A program made the translations under genes and the position numbers. Below are positions 9,698-19,330 of a stretch of DNA of 64,000 nt, piece after piece. Numbering within the stretch: position 1 is the first letter of the stretch; every line of letters starts with the position of its first letter. Origin of the DNA: an uncultured Lachnospiraceae bacterium (GTDB taxonomy: Bacteria > Bacillota > Clostridia > Lachnospirales > Lachnospiraceae); contig CADABQ010000002.1 in assembly GCA_902786205.1 (NCBI GenBank), forward strand, positions 1-64,000, given 5' to 3'. The notes under the pieces were generated by a model. It was given only the letters and a program-made list of their open reading frames with translations. It ran no database searches and was not told the DNA's origin.

Positions 9698-12600
9698 ATG
9701 AAAAGAGTAAATAAATATGAGTCTTATTATGAGGCTAGAGCAATAATTAAAGATTTGGCTTATAAAGATTTAGTTGGTCCAGTGATAGAGAATGAGGTAT
9801 TAATTGAATGGCCTGTAGAATATTATGCAATGGGAAAATTGTATCCACAAACAGAAGAACAAGAAATATTGGACATGTCGCGTGGTACAGGAATTGAATC
9901 AGAATTGGAAACATATGATGCATCGTTGGCATCCACTAATATGAAAAATCCTAGTTCGATGGGAATTACATGTACGTTAAAAAAGAATGTTACTCAAGTG
10001 ATGGTGGAATTAGATTTTGGTATATATAAGCCAATGTCCATAGATGAAGTAAAAGAAAACAAGATTAATATAGACAGATGGAAAGATGATATAAAAGAGG
10101 ATTCGGTTTTTTGGGTGCGTGACGCAAAAAAAATTAATATAATTATGCAATTAAACGATTTGCAAGAAGTTGAGGTCGCTCCTAATATAATTATAAGAGG
10201 TTATGTTCATAAAACTTGTAAAGATGGCGAACGTATTTTTACAGTAGTATTAATTAATGCTCAAAAATCAAGTTCTGACAGGACTGAGATAAATACCAAA
10301 ATGATTTTTCAACCGCATTTTGTGATAAGGGGAATAGATGATACAAAAATATTCACAACAACAATTAGACAGGTTGAAATGAAAGAAGATTTTGAACTTC
10401 TGGAAATGGATATGCTTTACAGCGAATATAGATGTTATGGTCAGGGACATGGTTGTTCAGTTGAGTGGGGAAATGAAGAAGGAATAGAGACAACTGAACC
10501 GGATTATGTTGCTACAACATTTATGCCTGAATATAATTTGAAACAAATGAAGGCTGTACAGATGGAAAATATTCCAGTTTTAAGTATGAATTATATAGTA
10601 AATTCGAATAAGGTTGAAGTTATAAATGAATTATATAGTTTTGCTGAGGAATATCATAAATGGATTTTGCGTGAAGAAGAAAAAATTGATAGTGTTGAGA
10701 ATAGATTAAAAGAATGTGCAAAGGATCATATAAAAAAATGTATAATGGCATATGAAAGGATTAGACAGTCGATTGATTTATTAAGTGAAAGTGCTTTAGA
10801 TGAAGGCTCTGAGTGGAAAGCCTTTGTTTTTGCAAATGAGGCTATGCTTCTTCAAAGAATTCAAACTTTGCGCAAACAGAAAAAGGAAATCAATGTTGAT
10901 GAAATTACTTGGTATCCATTCCAGTTGGCGTTTTTTTTACAAGAACTGACCTCAATGGCTAATCCTAAAAGTGAAGATAGGAAATTAGTGGATTTATTGT
11001 GGTTTCCAACTGGTGGAGGAAAAACAGAGGCTTACTTGGGAATTGCGGCATATACGATTTTTTACAGAAGAATGAAATATGGAACAGCTGGAGAAGGGGT
11101 TTCAGTAATTATGAGGTATACGCTTAGACTTTTGACTATGCAGCAGTTTGAAAGAGCAAGTATGTTAATTTGCGCTTGTGAGCTAATAAGAATTAAATAT
11201 GGGCTTTCGAGTAATCCTATTGAAATTGGATTGTGGGTTGGAAATGAGTTAACACCTAAGAATGTTGAAGATGCAGCAAGAAATCTAAAAAAAATGCGGT
11301 TAGGAGCACAACTTCCTACGGGGGAGGCGGATCCATGTCAAATTAAAATTTGTCCTTGGTGTGGAGAGGAATTGTCTATTGAAAATTACGTGGCTAGTAA
11401 AGCAACAGGGAAAATGAATATTAAGTGTACAAATCCTGAATGTGCTTGTAGTTCATGGGAAAGTTTGCCGATTAGATTAACAGATCAAGAGATTTATGAA
11501 CGAACACCAGCGTTTATTGTAGCTACTATAGATAAATTTGCTCAGATTACATTAAAAAGTGAGCCAGCAACAATATTTGGTGTTGGAACAGATCATAATC
11601 CTCCAGATTTGATAATTCAAGATGAGTTGCATTTGATTTCGGGACCATTAGGAACAATGACAGGAATCTATGAAGCCGCAATAACTCGTATTTGTGAGAA
11701 AAATGATATACCTGTTAAAATAGTTGCATCGACAGCGACTATTCGAAATGCTGAAAAACAGATAAAGGCGTTATACGGAAGAAAGTTTACTCAATTTCCA
11801 CCGCAAGGCATTTCTACAGATGATTCTTTCTTTGCGGTGAAATCAGATATAACTGATAGACCTGCTCGTCTATATTTGGGCGTGATGGGGGTAGGAACAA
11901 CATTTACTACGACTCTGATTAGGGTTTACGCAGTTTGGCTATTCGCATCTAGATACTTAATTGACTTAGGATTTGATGATAAGGTTATTGATAACTTTTG
12001 GACGTTAACGGGCTATTTTAACAGTTTAAGAGAACTGGGTGGAACCCGTACGCAGGTTGTTGACGATGTTCAAAGTAGATATCAGCATCTGAAAGATAGA
12101 AAGTTCGCACATTTAATACCACAATTTAGCGGTAGAGATAAATACGAATATTCAGAAGAATTAACAAGTAGAATGGGTAATGATAAAATTTCAGAGATAA
12201 TTCAAAAGGGGTTAAAAAAAGCATTTACAAGATCTAATTCAGAGGACGTATATGATTTTATATTAGCATCGAATATGATTTCTGTTGGTGTGGATGTTGG
12301 AAGACTTGGAACTATGGTAGTAGCAGGTCAGCCAAAGACAAATGCTGAGTATATTCAAGCAACGAGTCGAGTTGGAAGAGATAATCCAGGTTTAGTTTTT
12401 ATGATTTATAATTCATCACGTTCTAGAGATAGATCACATTATGAACAATTTCTTAGATATCATTCAGCAATGTATCGATATGTTGAGGCAACAAGTTTAA
12501 CACCTTTTTCTGACAGAGCAAGAGACAGAGGATTACAGGCATTGTTTGTAACGTTATGTAGATATTTGATTGAAGATTTAAGAGAAAACAATGATGCAAA

Positions 12601-12877
12601 GAATTTTAATCCCAACAGCAGTGAAATAATAGAAATTGAAAAAATAATCAAAGAATATGTTGAAGTTGTTGATGAAAATGAACTTGATATGGTCATACAA
12701 GAATTGCAAGATATTGAGGATGCATGGGAGGAAAAACTAGGAGGAGAACTTTACTATAAAAAGAAAAATAAGAATGAATTGCTAATGCCAGACATAGATG
12801 AAACCTCAAGATTTAGAACGATGAATAGTATGAGAAGTGTGGAACAACAGTCTGGAATTTATTTGTTAGGAGTGTAA
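9698..12877 (+). CDS. drmA: DrmA-like SF2 helicase (DISARM-type)
   Basis: DrmA is one of the two core proteins of the DISARM anti-phage system. The helicase motifs visible are FPTGGGKTEAY (Walker A, G439-T443), the DELH box at 642-645, ASTAT (motif III), and the characteristic run GVDVGRLGTMVV then QPKTNAEYIQATSRVGR (motifs V and VI). A zinc ribbon is inserted between the RecA lobes (C552-x2-C555 and C577-x4-C582). The length of 1059 residues is near the family norm. It starts 8 bases after the SF1 helicase gene, with a GGTGAAGG site. The next gene, 6 bases downstream, is DrmB-like, the pairing expected for DISARM. The family call rests on the motif VI region and on that neighbour. Confidence 0.87.
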   Translation: MKRVNKYESYYEARAIIKDLAYKDLVGPVIENEVLIEWPVEYYAMGKLYPQTEEQEILDMSRGTGIESELETYDASLASTNMKNPSSMGITCTLKKNVTQVMVELDFGIYKPMSIDEVKENKINIDRWKDDIKEDSVFWVRDAKKINIIMQLNDLQEVEVAPNIIIRGYVHKTCKDGERIFTVVLINAQKSSSDRTEINTKMIFQPHFVIRGIDDTKIFTTTIRQVEMKEDFELLEMDMLYSEYRCYGQGHGCSVEWGNEEGIETTEPDYVATTFMPEYNLKQMKAVQMENIPVLSMNYIVNSNKVEVINELYSFAEEYHKWILREEEKIDSVENRLKECAKDHIKKCIMAYERIRQSIDLLSESALDEGSEWKAFVFANEAMLLQRIQTLRKQKKEINVDEITWYPFQLAFFLQELTSMANPKSEDRKLVDLLWFPTGGGKTEAYLGIAAYTIFYRRMKYGTAGEGVSVIMRYTLRLLTMQQFERASMLICACELIRIKYGLSSNPIEIGLWVGNELTPKNVEDAARNLKKMRLGAQLPTGEADPCQIKICPWCGEELSIENYVASKATGKMNIKCTNPECACSSWESLPIRLTDQEIYERTPAFIVATIDKFAQITLKSEPATIFGVGTDHNPPDLIIQDELHLISGPLGTMTGIYEAAITRICEKNDIPVKIVASTATIRNAEKQIKALYGRKFTQFPPQGISTDDSFFAVKSDITDRPARLYLGVMGVGTTFTTTLIRVYAVWLFASRYLIDLGFDDKVIDNFWTLTGYFNSLRELGGTRTQVVDDVQSRYQHLKDRKFAHLIPQFSGRDKYEYSEELTSRMGNDKISEIIQKGLKKAFTRSNSEDVYDFILASNMISVGVDVGRLGTMVVAGQPKTNAEYIQATSRVGRDNPGLVFMIYNSSRSRDRSHYEQFLRYHSAMYRYVEATSLTPFSDRARDRGLQALFVTLCRYLIEDLRENNDAKNFNPNSSEIIEIEKIIKEYVEVVDENELDMVIQELQDIEDAWEEKLGGELYYKKKNKNELLMPDIDETSRFRTMNSMRSVEQQSGIYLLGV

Positions 12878-12883
12878 TGCTAG

Positions 12884-14680
12884 ATGAAATATGGATCTAA
12901 AAAGAGTAAAGTAAATAAAAAAGTAGTAGGTCAGATACGAAAATCGCAAGTAATAACTACATTTGGGCCTGGAGCAATCGTAGATATGCCAGATTGTTCA
13001 GTAATAATGGCTTCGACAGATTATTGGAGCGATAGTAGATCGTTTAATGAAGTCAATCTCCAGAGATTGCTAGGTATGAAATATTTTAAAGAGCCAAGAG
13101 CAACAGAATCTGAGTCGCCAATGGGAAATCCGGATCTTCCTGCATTTAGATTTCCGATGATGCATTTTTGCCCCAAATGTAATAAGTTGATGTCATATAA
13201 ATATTTTGGAGATCCTGATGGAAAGAAATGTATGAATTGTGGAAAATCACTAGTGCCATCTAGATTTGTTGCAGCGTGCGAAAAAGGGCATATTGAAGAT
13301 TTTCCGTATAAATGGTGGGTACATAGTGGAAATATTAAGGACTGCAAGGAACCAGAACGGTTTGATAATTTAGAAATACATTTTTCAAGTAAATCAGGAG
13401 GTTTGGGTAGTATTACTGTTAAGTGTACTTCGTGTAACAAAGAAAGAAGTATGGAAGGCTGCATGAGTAAAAATGCATTGAAGGGGTATCATTGTAGGGG
13501 AAATAGACCATGGCTTGGTTTAAGAAAAGAGCACTATGATCCCGAGGCATGCGATGAAATCATGCAAACACTACAAAGAGGAGCTTCAAATGTATATTTT
13601 AGTCAAACACAAAGTGCATTGACTATTCCACCATGGAGTAAAGCAATACAAGAAGAAATTAAAAAAAGCTGGACTGAAATTTGTAATCTTTTGAATAATA
13701 ATCCTACAGATGAAATTTTGGATATGTTTCTAAAAGCAATTTTTGCGAAATCTCTTGAAAAAGGAGAATACTCATTAGAGGATATTAAAAGTGAGATTAG
13801 AAGGAAAAAACTTTATGAGGAAGAGCAAGCAGTGGATTACACTGAATATAATTTATTTGCAGATGAATATAAAGCTCTTTCAAAAGAATATGATTCGGAT
13901 TCAAAAGATCAATTTAGAACAATTGAGACAGAAGTTGCGCAATGTTTTGAAGACTATATAAGTAGTGTTATGTTAGTAAAGAGATTGAGAGAGGTTTTGG
14001 CACTTAAAGGATTTAGACGTATATCGCCTTCTACGGATGAGAGTAAAGAGAAATATGTAATGCTTAGTTCTGAACCAACAGATTGGTTACCAGCAATAGA
14101 AATGTTGGGAGAAGGTATTTTTATTAGATTTAATGAAGATAAAGTAAAAGAGTGGGAAAGTAGAATTGGTGACAGATATGAGTTTATGAAAGCAAATTTG
14201 GGAAATGAAAATATAGCCAAGGGAAAATTTTCACCTAGGTATGTTATGTTACATACATTTTCACATTTGTTGATTAGGCAGTTAACATCACAATGTGGAT
14301 ATTCAGGATCAGCGCTGAAAGAAAGAATATATAGCACATATGAAGGCGAGGATTTTGATATGGCTGGAGTATTAATTTATACTTCATCTTCAGATTCTGA
14401 TGGAAGTTTAGGCGGATTAGTTCGACAAGGGGAAACAGAAGAATTAAGTAATACTATTTTAAATTTGTTACAAGAAGCTACATGGTGTTCTTCTGATCCA
14501 TTGTGTATCGAGTCCAAACAACAGGGATATAATTCATTAAATTATGCAGCCTGTCACGCATGTACTTTGTTACCTGAGACAAGTTGTGAAGCGAGGAATT
14601 GCTTGTTAGATCGTGTGTCAATTGTTGGTAAAATGAATAATAGAAAATTGGGGTATTTCGGACCTCTTTTGGAGGAGTAA
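12884..14680 (+). CDS. drmB: DrmB-like protein with DUF1998 domain
   Basis: DrmB carries DUF1998 and works with DrmA in DISARM. The N-terminus shows the family's opening R-x-S-Q-V-I-T-T-F-G-P-G-A-I-V-D. Several Cys pairs follow (CPKC and CMNC near residues 90-120, then CTSC), so it probably binds zinc at more than one site. The C-terminal DUF1998 part has HTFSHLLIRQL, the Gly/Ser-rich YTSSSDSDGSLGGL loop, and a Cys-rich end (C-H-A-C-T-L-L-P-E-T-S-C). The start is an ATG 6 bases after drmA and the stop lies one base before the next ATG. No methyltransferase gene accompanies it. The assignment is firm for family; its activity within this cassette is not known. Confidence 0.88.
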   Translation: MKYGSKKSKVNKKVVGQIRKSQVITTFGPGAIVDMPDCSVIMASTDYWSDSRSFNEVNLQRLLGMKYFKEPRATESESPMGNPDLPAFRFPMMHFCPKCNKLMSYKYFGDPDGKKCMNCGKSLVPSRFVAACEKGHIEDFPYKWWVHSGNIKDCKEPERFDNLEIHFSSKSGGLGSITVKCTSCNKERSMEGCMSKNALKGYHCRGNRPWLGLRKEHYDPEACDEIMQTLQRGASNVYFSQTQSALTIPPWSKAIQEEIKKSWTEICNLLNNNPTDEILDMFLKAIFAKSLEKGEYSLEDIKSEIRRKKLYEEEQAVDYTEYNLFADEYKALSKEYDSDSKDQFRTIETEVAQCFEDYISSVMLVKRLREVLALKGFRRISPSTDESKEKYVMLSSEPTDWLPAIEMLGEGIFIRFNEDKVKEWESRIGDRYEFMKANLGNENIAKGKFSPRYVMLHTFSHLLIRQLTSQCGYSGSALKERIYSTYEGEDFDMAGVLIYTSSSDSDGSLGGLVRQGETEELSNTILNLLQEATWCSSDPLCIESKQQGYNSLNYAACHACTLLPETSCEARNCLLDRVSIVGKMNNRKLGYFGPLLEE

Positions 14681-14681
14681 A

Positions 14682-16403
14682 ATGGCTAACATGATACCGC
14701 CGACCATTAATCCAGACGTGAAAAGTTCGGCAGAAAGAAAAATATATCAATGGCTTGAAAATCTCGAGTGGAAGAATTGCGTGGTATTGCACTCATTAGG
14801 AATTGCAAATCATTCAAATAATATTTTTGGCGAAATAGATTTTGTCATAATTTCACATGAAGGAATTTTATGTATAGAGGTAAAAGGAGGGCATGTTTAT
14901 CGAAAAGCTGGAAAATGGTATTTTATGAATCGGTTTGGGCAAGAGAATTCAAAGCATGTTGGACCTTTTGAACAGGTTCAAGGTAATATGCATTCATTAC
15001 GAGCACACATGAAAAAGTTAGTGGATAAAACAGATGCATTATTCAGATGTCAATATGCTTGTTGCGTTATGACTCCGGATTGTATAATTGAAGAGAATTC
15101 AGTAGATATAATCCAAGAAATTTTGTTCGATTGTAGGGACAAAAAAGAAAATTTAGCTCTTTTTTTTGAAAAATCTATGGAATATTGGAGAAATCAATGC
15201 ATATCAAAACATGGATTTGAAGGGGGAAAATTGAATGATGAAGATATAATAAGAGCAGTAAAAATAATGAGAGGAGATTTTAAATTTGTTCCCTCGCTGT
15301 CTGTTCTTCTCAATAGAACTGATGAACAATTACTTACAGCAACGGAAGAACAATATGAGATTATGCAGGGGTTTAATGATAATGAACGATTGTTTATTTC
15401 TGGAGCTGCAGGAACAGGAAAAACATTGTTAGCATTAGAGCAATGTAGAAGATTGTCTGCGACTGGAAAGAAAGTATTGTATTTGTGTTTTAATAAATTA
15501 CTGGCACTATATATTGCAAATTATCGCGATGGTGAGAATGGTGATTATGATGTGTATAATTTTCACAAGCTAATGATGGAAATGTGTAATGTTTACACGG
15601 ATGAAAATAATTATAATTTTTTTAAGAATGATTTACCAGCAATGTTTTTAGAAAAATATGAAAATGGTGAAATAAGGATTAAATATGATGCGGTAATCAT
15701 AGATGAGGGACAGGATTTGATGAATAAACACTATTATTGTTGCGTGGACAACTTGATTAGAGGTGGATTTTCTGAAGGATTGTGGACTGTATATTTAGAT
15801 CCAAATCAAAATATATTCAATGACAATGATGAATTTGATTTTTTTAGTAAAAAAATTAAAAAGGATGCAGAGAGTAGTTATACACTAACTAGAAATTGTA
15901 GAAACACGTATCAGATAGCAGTGGCTAATCAAATGATAAGCAATATTCCACAGGCTAGGCAGATAGGGGTAAAAGGTAGTGAAGTGGAGTACATTTCGTA
16001 CTTAAACAAAGCTGATGAGCTAGCTAAATTGATTAGAATAATTAGAAATTTAAGAGCGCAAGGGATAGCTGCAAATGATATCGTTATATTGTCTCCTGTT
16101 GAAAAAACTTCATGTTTAGCAGTGGCTACAATACCATCCGATATAGGACCAATTAGGATAAATCCTAGGATAAATAATTTTGATAGGAAATCTACGGATT
16201 TTTATACAATCCAATCTTATAAAGGACTTGAAGCTAAAGTTGTTATTTTGATTGATATTGAGAACTTTGAAAGCAAACAGGCTAGATTATTGAATTATGT
16301 TGCAGTTTCTAGAGCAAGAACATTACTTTATGTTTTATATAATGAAGATGTTGAAAACGAAAGGCAAAAAATGTTGCTTCAAGGTGCATTGATGTACAAA
16401 TAG
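14682..16403 (+). CDS. NERD-domain nuclease fused to UvrD-like helicase
   Basis: The N-terminal ~120 residues are a NERD domain, a PD-(D/E)xK-type fold: E18, D53 (in GEIDFVI) and E66-V-K68 (in CIEVKGG) are all present, so a nuclease is plausible. An SF1 helicase follows, with Walker A GAAGTGKT (241-248), IIDEGQD (motif II), LDPNQNIF (motif III), NCRNTYQI (motif IV), IQSYKGLEAKVV (motif V) and VAVSRART (motif VI). The length is 573 residues, so the 2B-type insertions are small. The ATG lies one base after the drmB stop, with GGAGG inside the end of drmB, so this is the last gene of the operon. It may supply the DNA cleavage that DrmC or other nucleases give elsewhere; that is inference. Confidence 0.87.
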   Translation: MANMIPPTINPDVKSSAERKIYQWLENLEWKNCVVLHSLGIANHSNNIFGEIDFVIISHEGILCIEVKGGHVYRKAGKWYFMNRFGQENSKHVGPFEQVQGNMHSLRAHMKKLVDKTDALFRCQYACCVMTPDCIIEENSVDIIQEILFDCRDKKENLALFFEKSMEYWRNQCISKHGFEGGKLNDEDIIRAVKIMRGDFKFVPSLSVLLNRTDEQLLTATEEQYEIMQGFNDNERLFISGAAGTGKTLLALEQCRRLSATGKKVLYLCFNKLLALYIANYRDGENGDYDVYNFHKLMMEMCNVYTDENNYNFFKNDLPAMFLEKYENGEIRIKYDAVIIDEGQDLMNKHYYCCVDNLIRGGFSEGLWTVYLDPNQNIFNDNDEFDFFSKKIKKDAESSYTLTRNCRNTYQIAVANQMISNIPQARQIGVKGSEVEYISYLNKADELAKLIRIIRNLRAQGIAANDIVILSPVEKTSCLAVATIPSDIGPIRINPRINNFDRKSTDFYTIQSYKGLEAKVVILIDIENFESKQARLLNYVAVSRARTLLYVLYNEDVENERQKMLLQGALMYK

Positions 16404-16747
16404 TTAAAATGTAAGCGATGAATAATTCCATACGGTGTTTCATCCATCGCTTGCATTAATTGTATCTGATTAAGGAGTTATTCGAGAATAATGTGGTTAC
16501 AAGTGTCACAGTTTTAGTTATCAAGCGATAGACATTATTCCGGCTAGTATTGCGAGATCTTGATTGAGTATTCCTGCAACAAGTGCGCATAGAAGGGGAT
16601 GTAAAGATTTTTACAGAGATTGTTTGTCATATTGCAGGGATTGTAATATAGGGTTATTGCTCTAAGGGGTGCCTGGGTATATCTGGAATTTTGCGAATGG
16701 CACCCACTGAAAAGATTCGTGAATGATAGAACGAAGGAGGTGCCGCT
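16404..16747. other. Intergenic region after the defence operon, two hairpins
   Basis: No gene is seen in these 344 bases. An inverted repeat AAGCGATG (16413-16420) with CATCGCTT (16445-16452) follows the last defence gene and may end its transcript, though no U-tract follows. A second repeat, GGGTGCC (16667-16673) with GGCACCC (16699-16705), lies in the leader of the macro-domain gene. Confidence 0.5.
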
Positions 16748-17809
16748 ATGCCATTCAAAATTATAAGAAATGATATTACAAAAGTAAGAGCAGATGCAAT
16801 CGTTGATACAGCCAATCCTAAGCCGATTTATGGAGGTGGTACGGATCAGGCGATTTATCAGGCGGCTGGTGCGGATGAACTTCTTATGGAACGGAAGAAA
16901 ATAGGATGTATCGAACGTGGTGATATAGCAGTGACAGGTGCATATGCTTTACATGCAAAGTATATCATACATACAGTGGGACCAATATGGATAGACGGAA
17001 ATCATAATGAGTTTCAAATATTAGAAAGTTGTTATGCAAAGTCTTTGCAGAAAGCATTGGAACTGGGCTGTGAAAGCATTGCGTTTCCACTTATTTCAAC
17101 GGGAGTCTATGGTTTTCCCAAGGATAAGGCATTACAGATCGCAGTGTCTGTGTTCAGCAGGTTCCTATTAGAAAATGACATGCAGATTATTCTTGTGGTA
17201 TTTGATAAAAAATCATTTCAGCTTTCCGGACAGCTTGTTGGTGAAATTGATTCATACATAGATGCAAACTATATCAGACAAAAGCGAAACAATGAGTATT
17301 CCAGCAGTGCATATGGAAGAAGCAGGAGAATTGAAACGGATATTGCATACGATGCAGAGGTTTATGAGAATTATCGATATCGTGAGGAAGAAGATCGTGC
17401 AATTGAAAAGGCCATGTCCTTTTCTGATTCTCCAATGGGAATGTCTCTGGAAGAAGAACTGGAAAATATAGGGATGTCCTTTCATGACAAGTTATTTGAA
17501 TTGATTGATCAAGCAGGCTTGGATAACAAGGATGTGTGGAAACGTGCCAATCTTGACCGAAAGCATTTTTCAAAGATACAGTGCGATGAAAAGTATCATC
17601 CGAAGAAGAAAACGGTTATGGCACTATGTATTGCCTTAGAGTTGGATTTGGAGCAGTCTAAGGATTTGCTTGCAAGGGCAGATTGGGCATTTAGTCCGAG
17701 CAGTAAGGTAGATTTAATCGTACAGAAGGCGATTATGGATAGACAGTACGATATATACCAGCTAAATCTGGTGTTGTTCCAATATACGAATGAGACACTT
17801 GGTGTGTAA
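16748..17809 (+). CDS. Macro-domain protein with C-terminal helix-turn-helix-like region
   Basis: Macro domains bind or hydrolyse ADP-ribose and its derivatives. The N-terminal ~160 residues show the fold: DITKVRADAIVDTANP, the glycine loop YGGGTDQAIYQAAG, GDIAVTGAYAL, HTVGPIW and the phosphate loop PLISTGVYGFP. A charged linker leads to a ~100-residue helical C-terminus (DRKHFSKIQCDEKYHPKKKT, then ALCIALELDLEQSKDLLARA) that looks like an XRE-type helix-turn-helix unit, often found fused to macro domains and ATPases in Clostridia. The ATG has AAGGAGGTG upstream. The neighbouring downstream gene encodes an ADP-ribosylglycohydrolase, so both point to ADP-ribose removal or signalling. Substrate unknown. 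Confidence 0.82.
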   Translation: MPFKIIRNDITKVRADAIVDTANPKPIYGGGTDQAIYQAAGADELLMERKKIGCIERGDIAVTGAYALHAKYIIHTVGPIWIDGNHNEFQILESCYAKSLQKALELGCESIAFPLISTGVYGFPKDKALQIAVSVFSRFLLENDMQIILVVFDKKSFQLSGQLVGEIDSYIDANYIRQKRNNEYSSSAYGRSRRIETDIAYDAEVYENYRYREEEDRAIEKAMSFSDSPMGMSLEEELENIGMSFHDKLFELIDQAGLDNKDVWKRANLDRKHFSKIQCDEKYHPKKKTVMALCIALELDLEQSKDLLARADWAFSPSSKVDLIVQKAIMDRQYDIYQLNLVLFQYTNETLGV

Positions 17810-17866
17810 TGAAAAAATTGAAATTGTTTGATTAGCAAAATTTGTAGGCGCCGTTTGTCAAGCTAG

Positions 17867-17896
17867 ATGTCAGTATTTTTTATGCTGGCATTTTTT
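17867..17896 (+). terminator. Rho-independent terminator after the macro-domain gene
   Basis: ATGTCAG (17867-17873) pairs with CTGGCAT (17885-17891) with one G-U pair, and six T residues follow. It separates the macro gene from the next. Confidence 0.6.
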
Positions 17897-18017
17897 GTGT
17901 TCTAAAAGTGTCGCCAGTTTAGCGACCAAAAGAAAATGCTCTGAATATATAATGTATTTGTAAGAAAGAAAAGGAGACAGGCACTGGAAACAGACTAGGA
18001 GATTGGAGGCGCAAGCT

Positions 18018-19319
18018 ATGTACGGAGCAATTTTAGGTGATATTATTGGAAGTCCATTTGAGTTTGACAGAGGCGATAAAACAAAAGATTTTGAACTCTT
18101 TACGAAAAGATGCGAATTTACAGATGATTCGGTAATGACAGTAGCGGTTGCAGAAGCACTAATAGCAGTAGGACCAGATGCATCGAAAAAAGAGATTGAG
18201 GAAGCTGTCATAGCCAACATGCAGGATTGAGGAAGACGATATCCTTATGCCGGATATGGTGGAAGATTTTATTTTTGGCTTAAGAAAAGAAATCCGAAAC
18301 CATACAACAGTTATGGAAATGGTTCTGCAATGCGGGTATCTGCGGTTGGCTGGCTGTATCCTACATTGGAGCGAACCAGAGAAGTTGCAACATATACTGC
18401 AGAAGTTACCCATAATCATCCAGAAGGAATAAAAGGAGCAGAGGCTACGGCAAGTTGTATCTTTATGGCAAGGAATGGAGCTGGTAAAGATGCAATCAAA
18501 GAATACGTTGAAAAAGAATTTGGCTACAACTTAAATCGTACTTTAGATGAAATAAGACCTACTTATCATCATGTGGAAAGCTGTCAGCAGACGGTACCGG
18601 AAGCTATTATGGCTTTTCTAGAGTCTGAGGATTTTGAAGATGCAGTCAGAAATGCAGTATCGCTTGGTGGTGATACAGATACCCTTGCTGCTATAACAGG
18701 AAGCATTGCAGAAGCTTATTACGATATTCCGGCAATTTTACGGGCTGAGTGTCGGAACAGGGTAAGTGAAGATATCTTAAATGTAATGGAATTATTTGAT
18801 GAAACAGTTGGCAGAAGAAAAAGGGCATCAGAGGATAACGAGGATTTAGCTGGCAATGTAGCGATTGAGACAGCCATTGATCAGCTATATGTAAAGGATG
18901 ATGAAAATAATTTTCTGTTTTTGATTACAATGTTTTGTTCCAGAATGAAAAGCAAGGGACATGTACTGGTGCCGTTTGTAATTGTGGGAGAAGATATGTT
19001 TTCTGATTTGGATATATATAGTTTGAAGGAAGGAGACACTCTTTCCCTTGATCACGATGTGAGAATGCATATGGATACTGTAACTGAGGGAAAAGATGAA
19101 GAATGGTTCTACTTCTTTACGGGTGAGGAGGAGCTTAGAAGACAGCAAAGTAGTAATGTAATTATGTCAATTCCTATATTCGATATAATGCAGATTGCAT
19201 ACGAAAGTGAGAAAGTGCAGGGACTTGTAGTAAATCCTTTTGGGAAATTTGTGCGATTAAATAAGGAACTGTTGGGATTTATTTTGAAGGAATACGAAGA
19301 AAAATGGAAAGAAGATTAG
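18018..19319 (+). pseudogene. ADP-ribosylglycohydrolase/SseB-like fusion interrupted by in-frame TGA
   Basis: The first segment (M-Y-G-A-I-L-G-D-I-I-G, then EFTDDSVMT, the metal-binding DraG motif) runs to a TGA at 18228-18230. The frame continues without shift: GRRYPYAGYGGRF, then PYNSYGNGSAMRVSAVGW and the second metal motif SLGGDTDTLAAITG. A Trp normally stands just before this GR-Y-P-AGYGG stretch, so the TGA most simply reflects TGG to TGA. Residues after ~270 form an SseB-like domain (FTGEEELRR, then NPFGKFVRLN). DraG enzymes remove ADP-ribose from proteins. Start ATG 18018 has TTGGAGGCG upstream. Either a recent nonsense mutation, a sequence error, or readthrough; I call it a pseudogene. 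An internal start could still give the SseB-like part. Confidence 0.75.
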
Positions 19320-19330
19320 GAGGATGCACT

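Noticed and set aside
13021..13464. Open frame of 147 codons on the minus strand inside drmB
   Set aside because: It is antisense to a well-supported gene and shows no ribosome binding site or domain.
18018..19319. TGA recoded as Trp across the genome
   Set aside because: No other gene in the window was seen to carry an internal TGA, and TGA is a plausible stop elsewhere; a single lesion is simpler.
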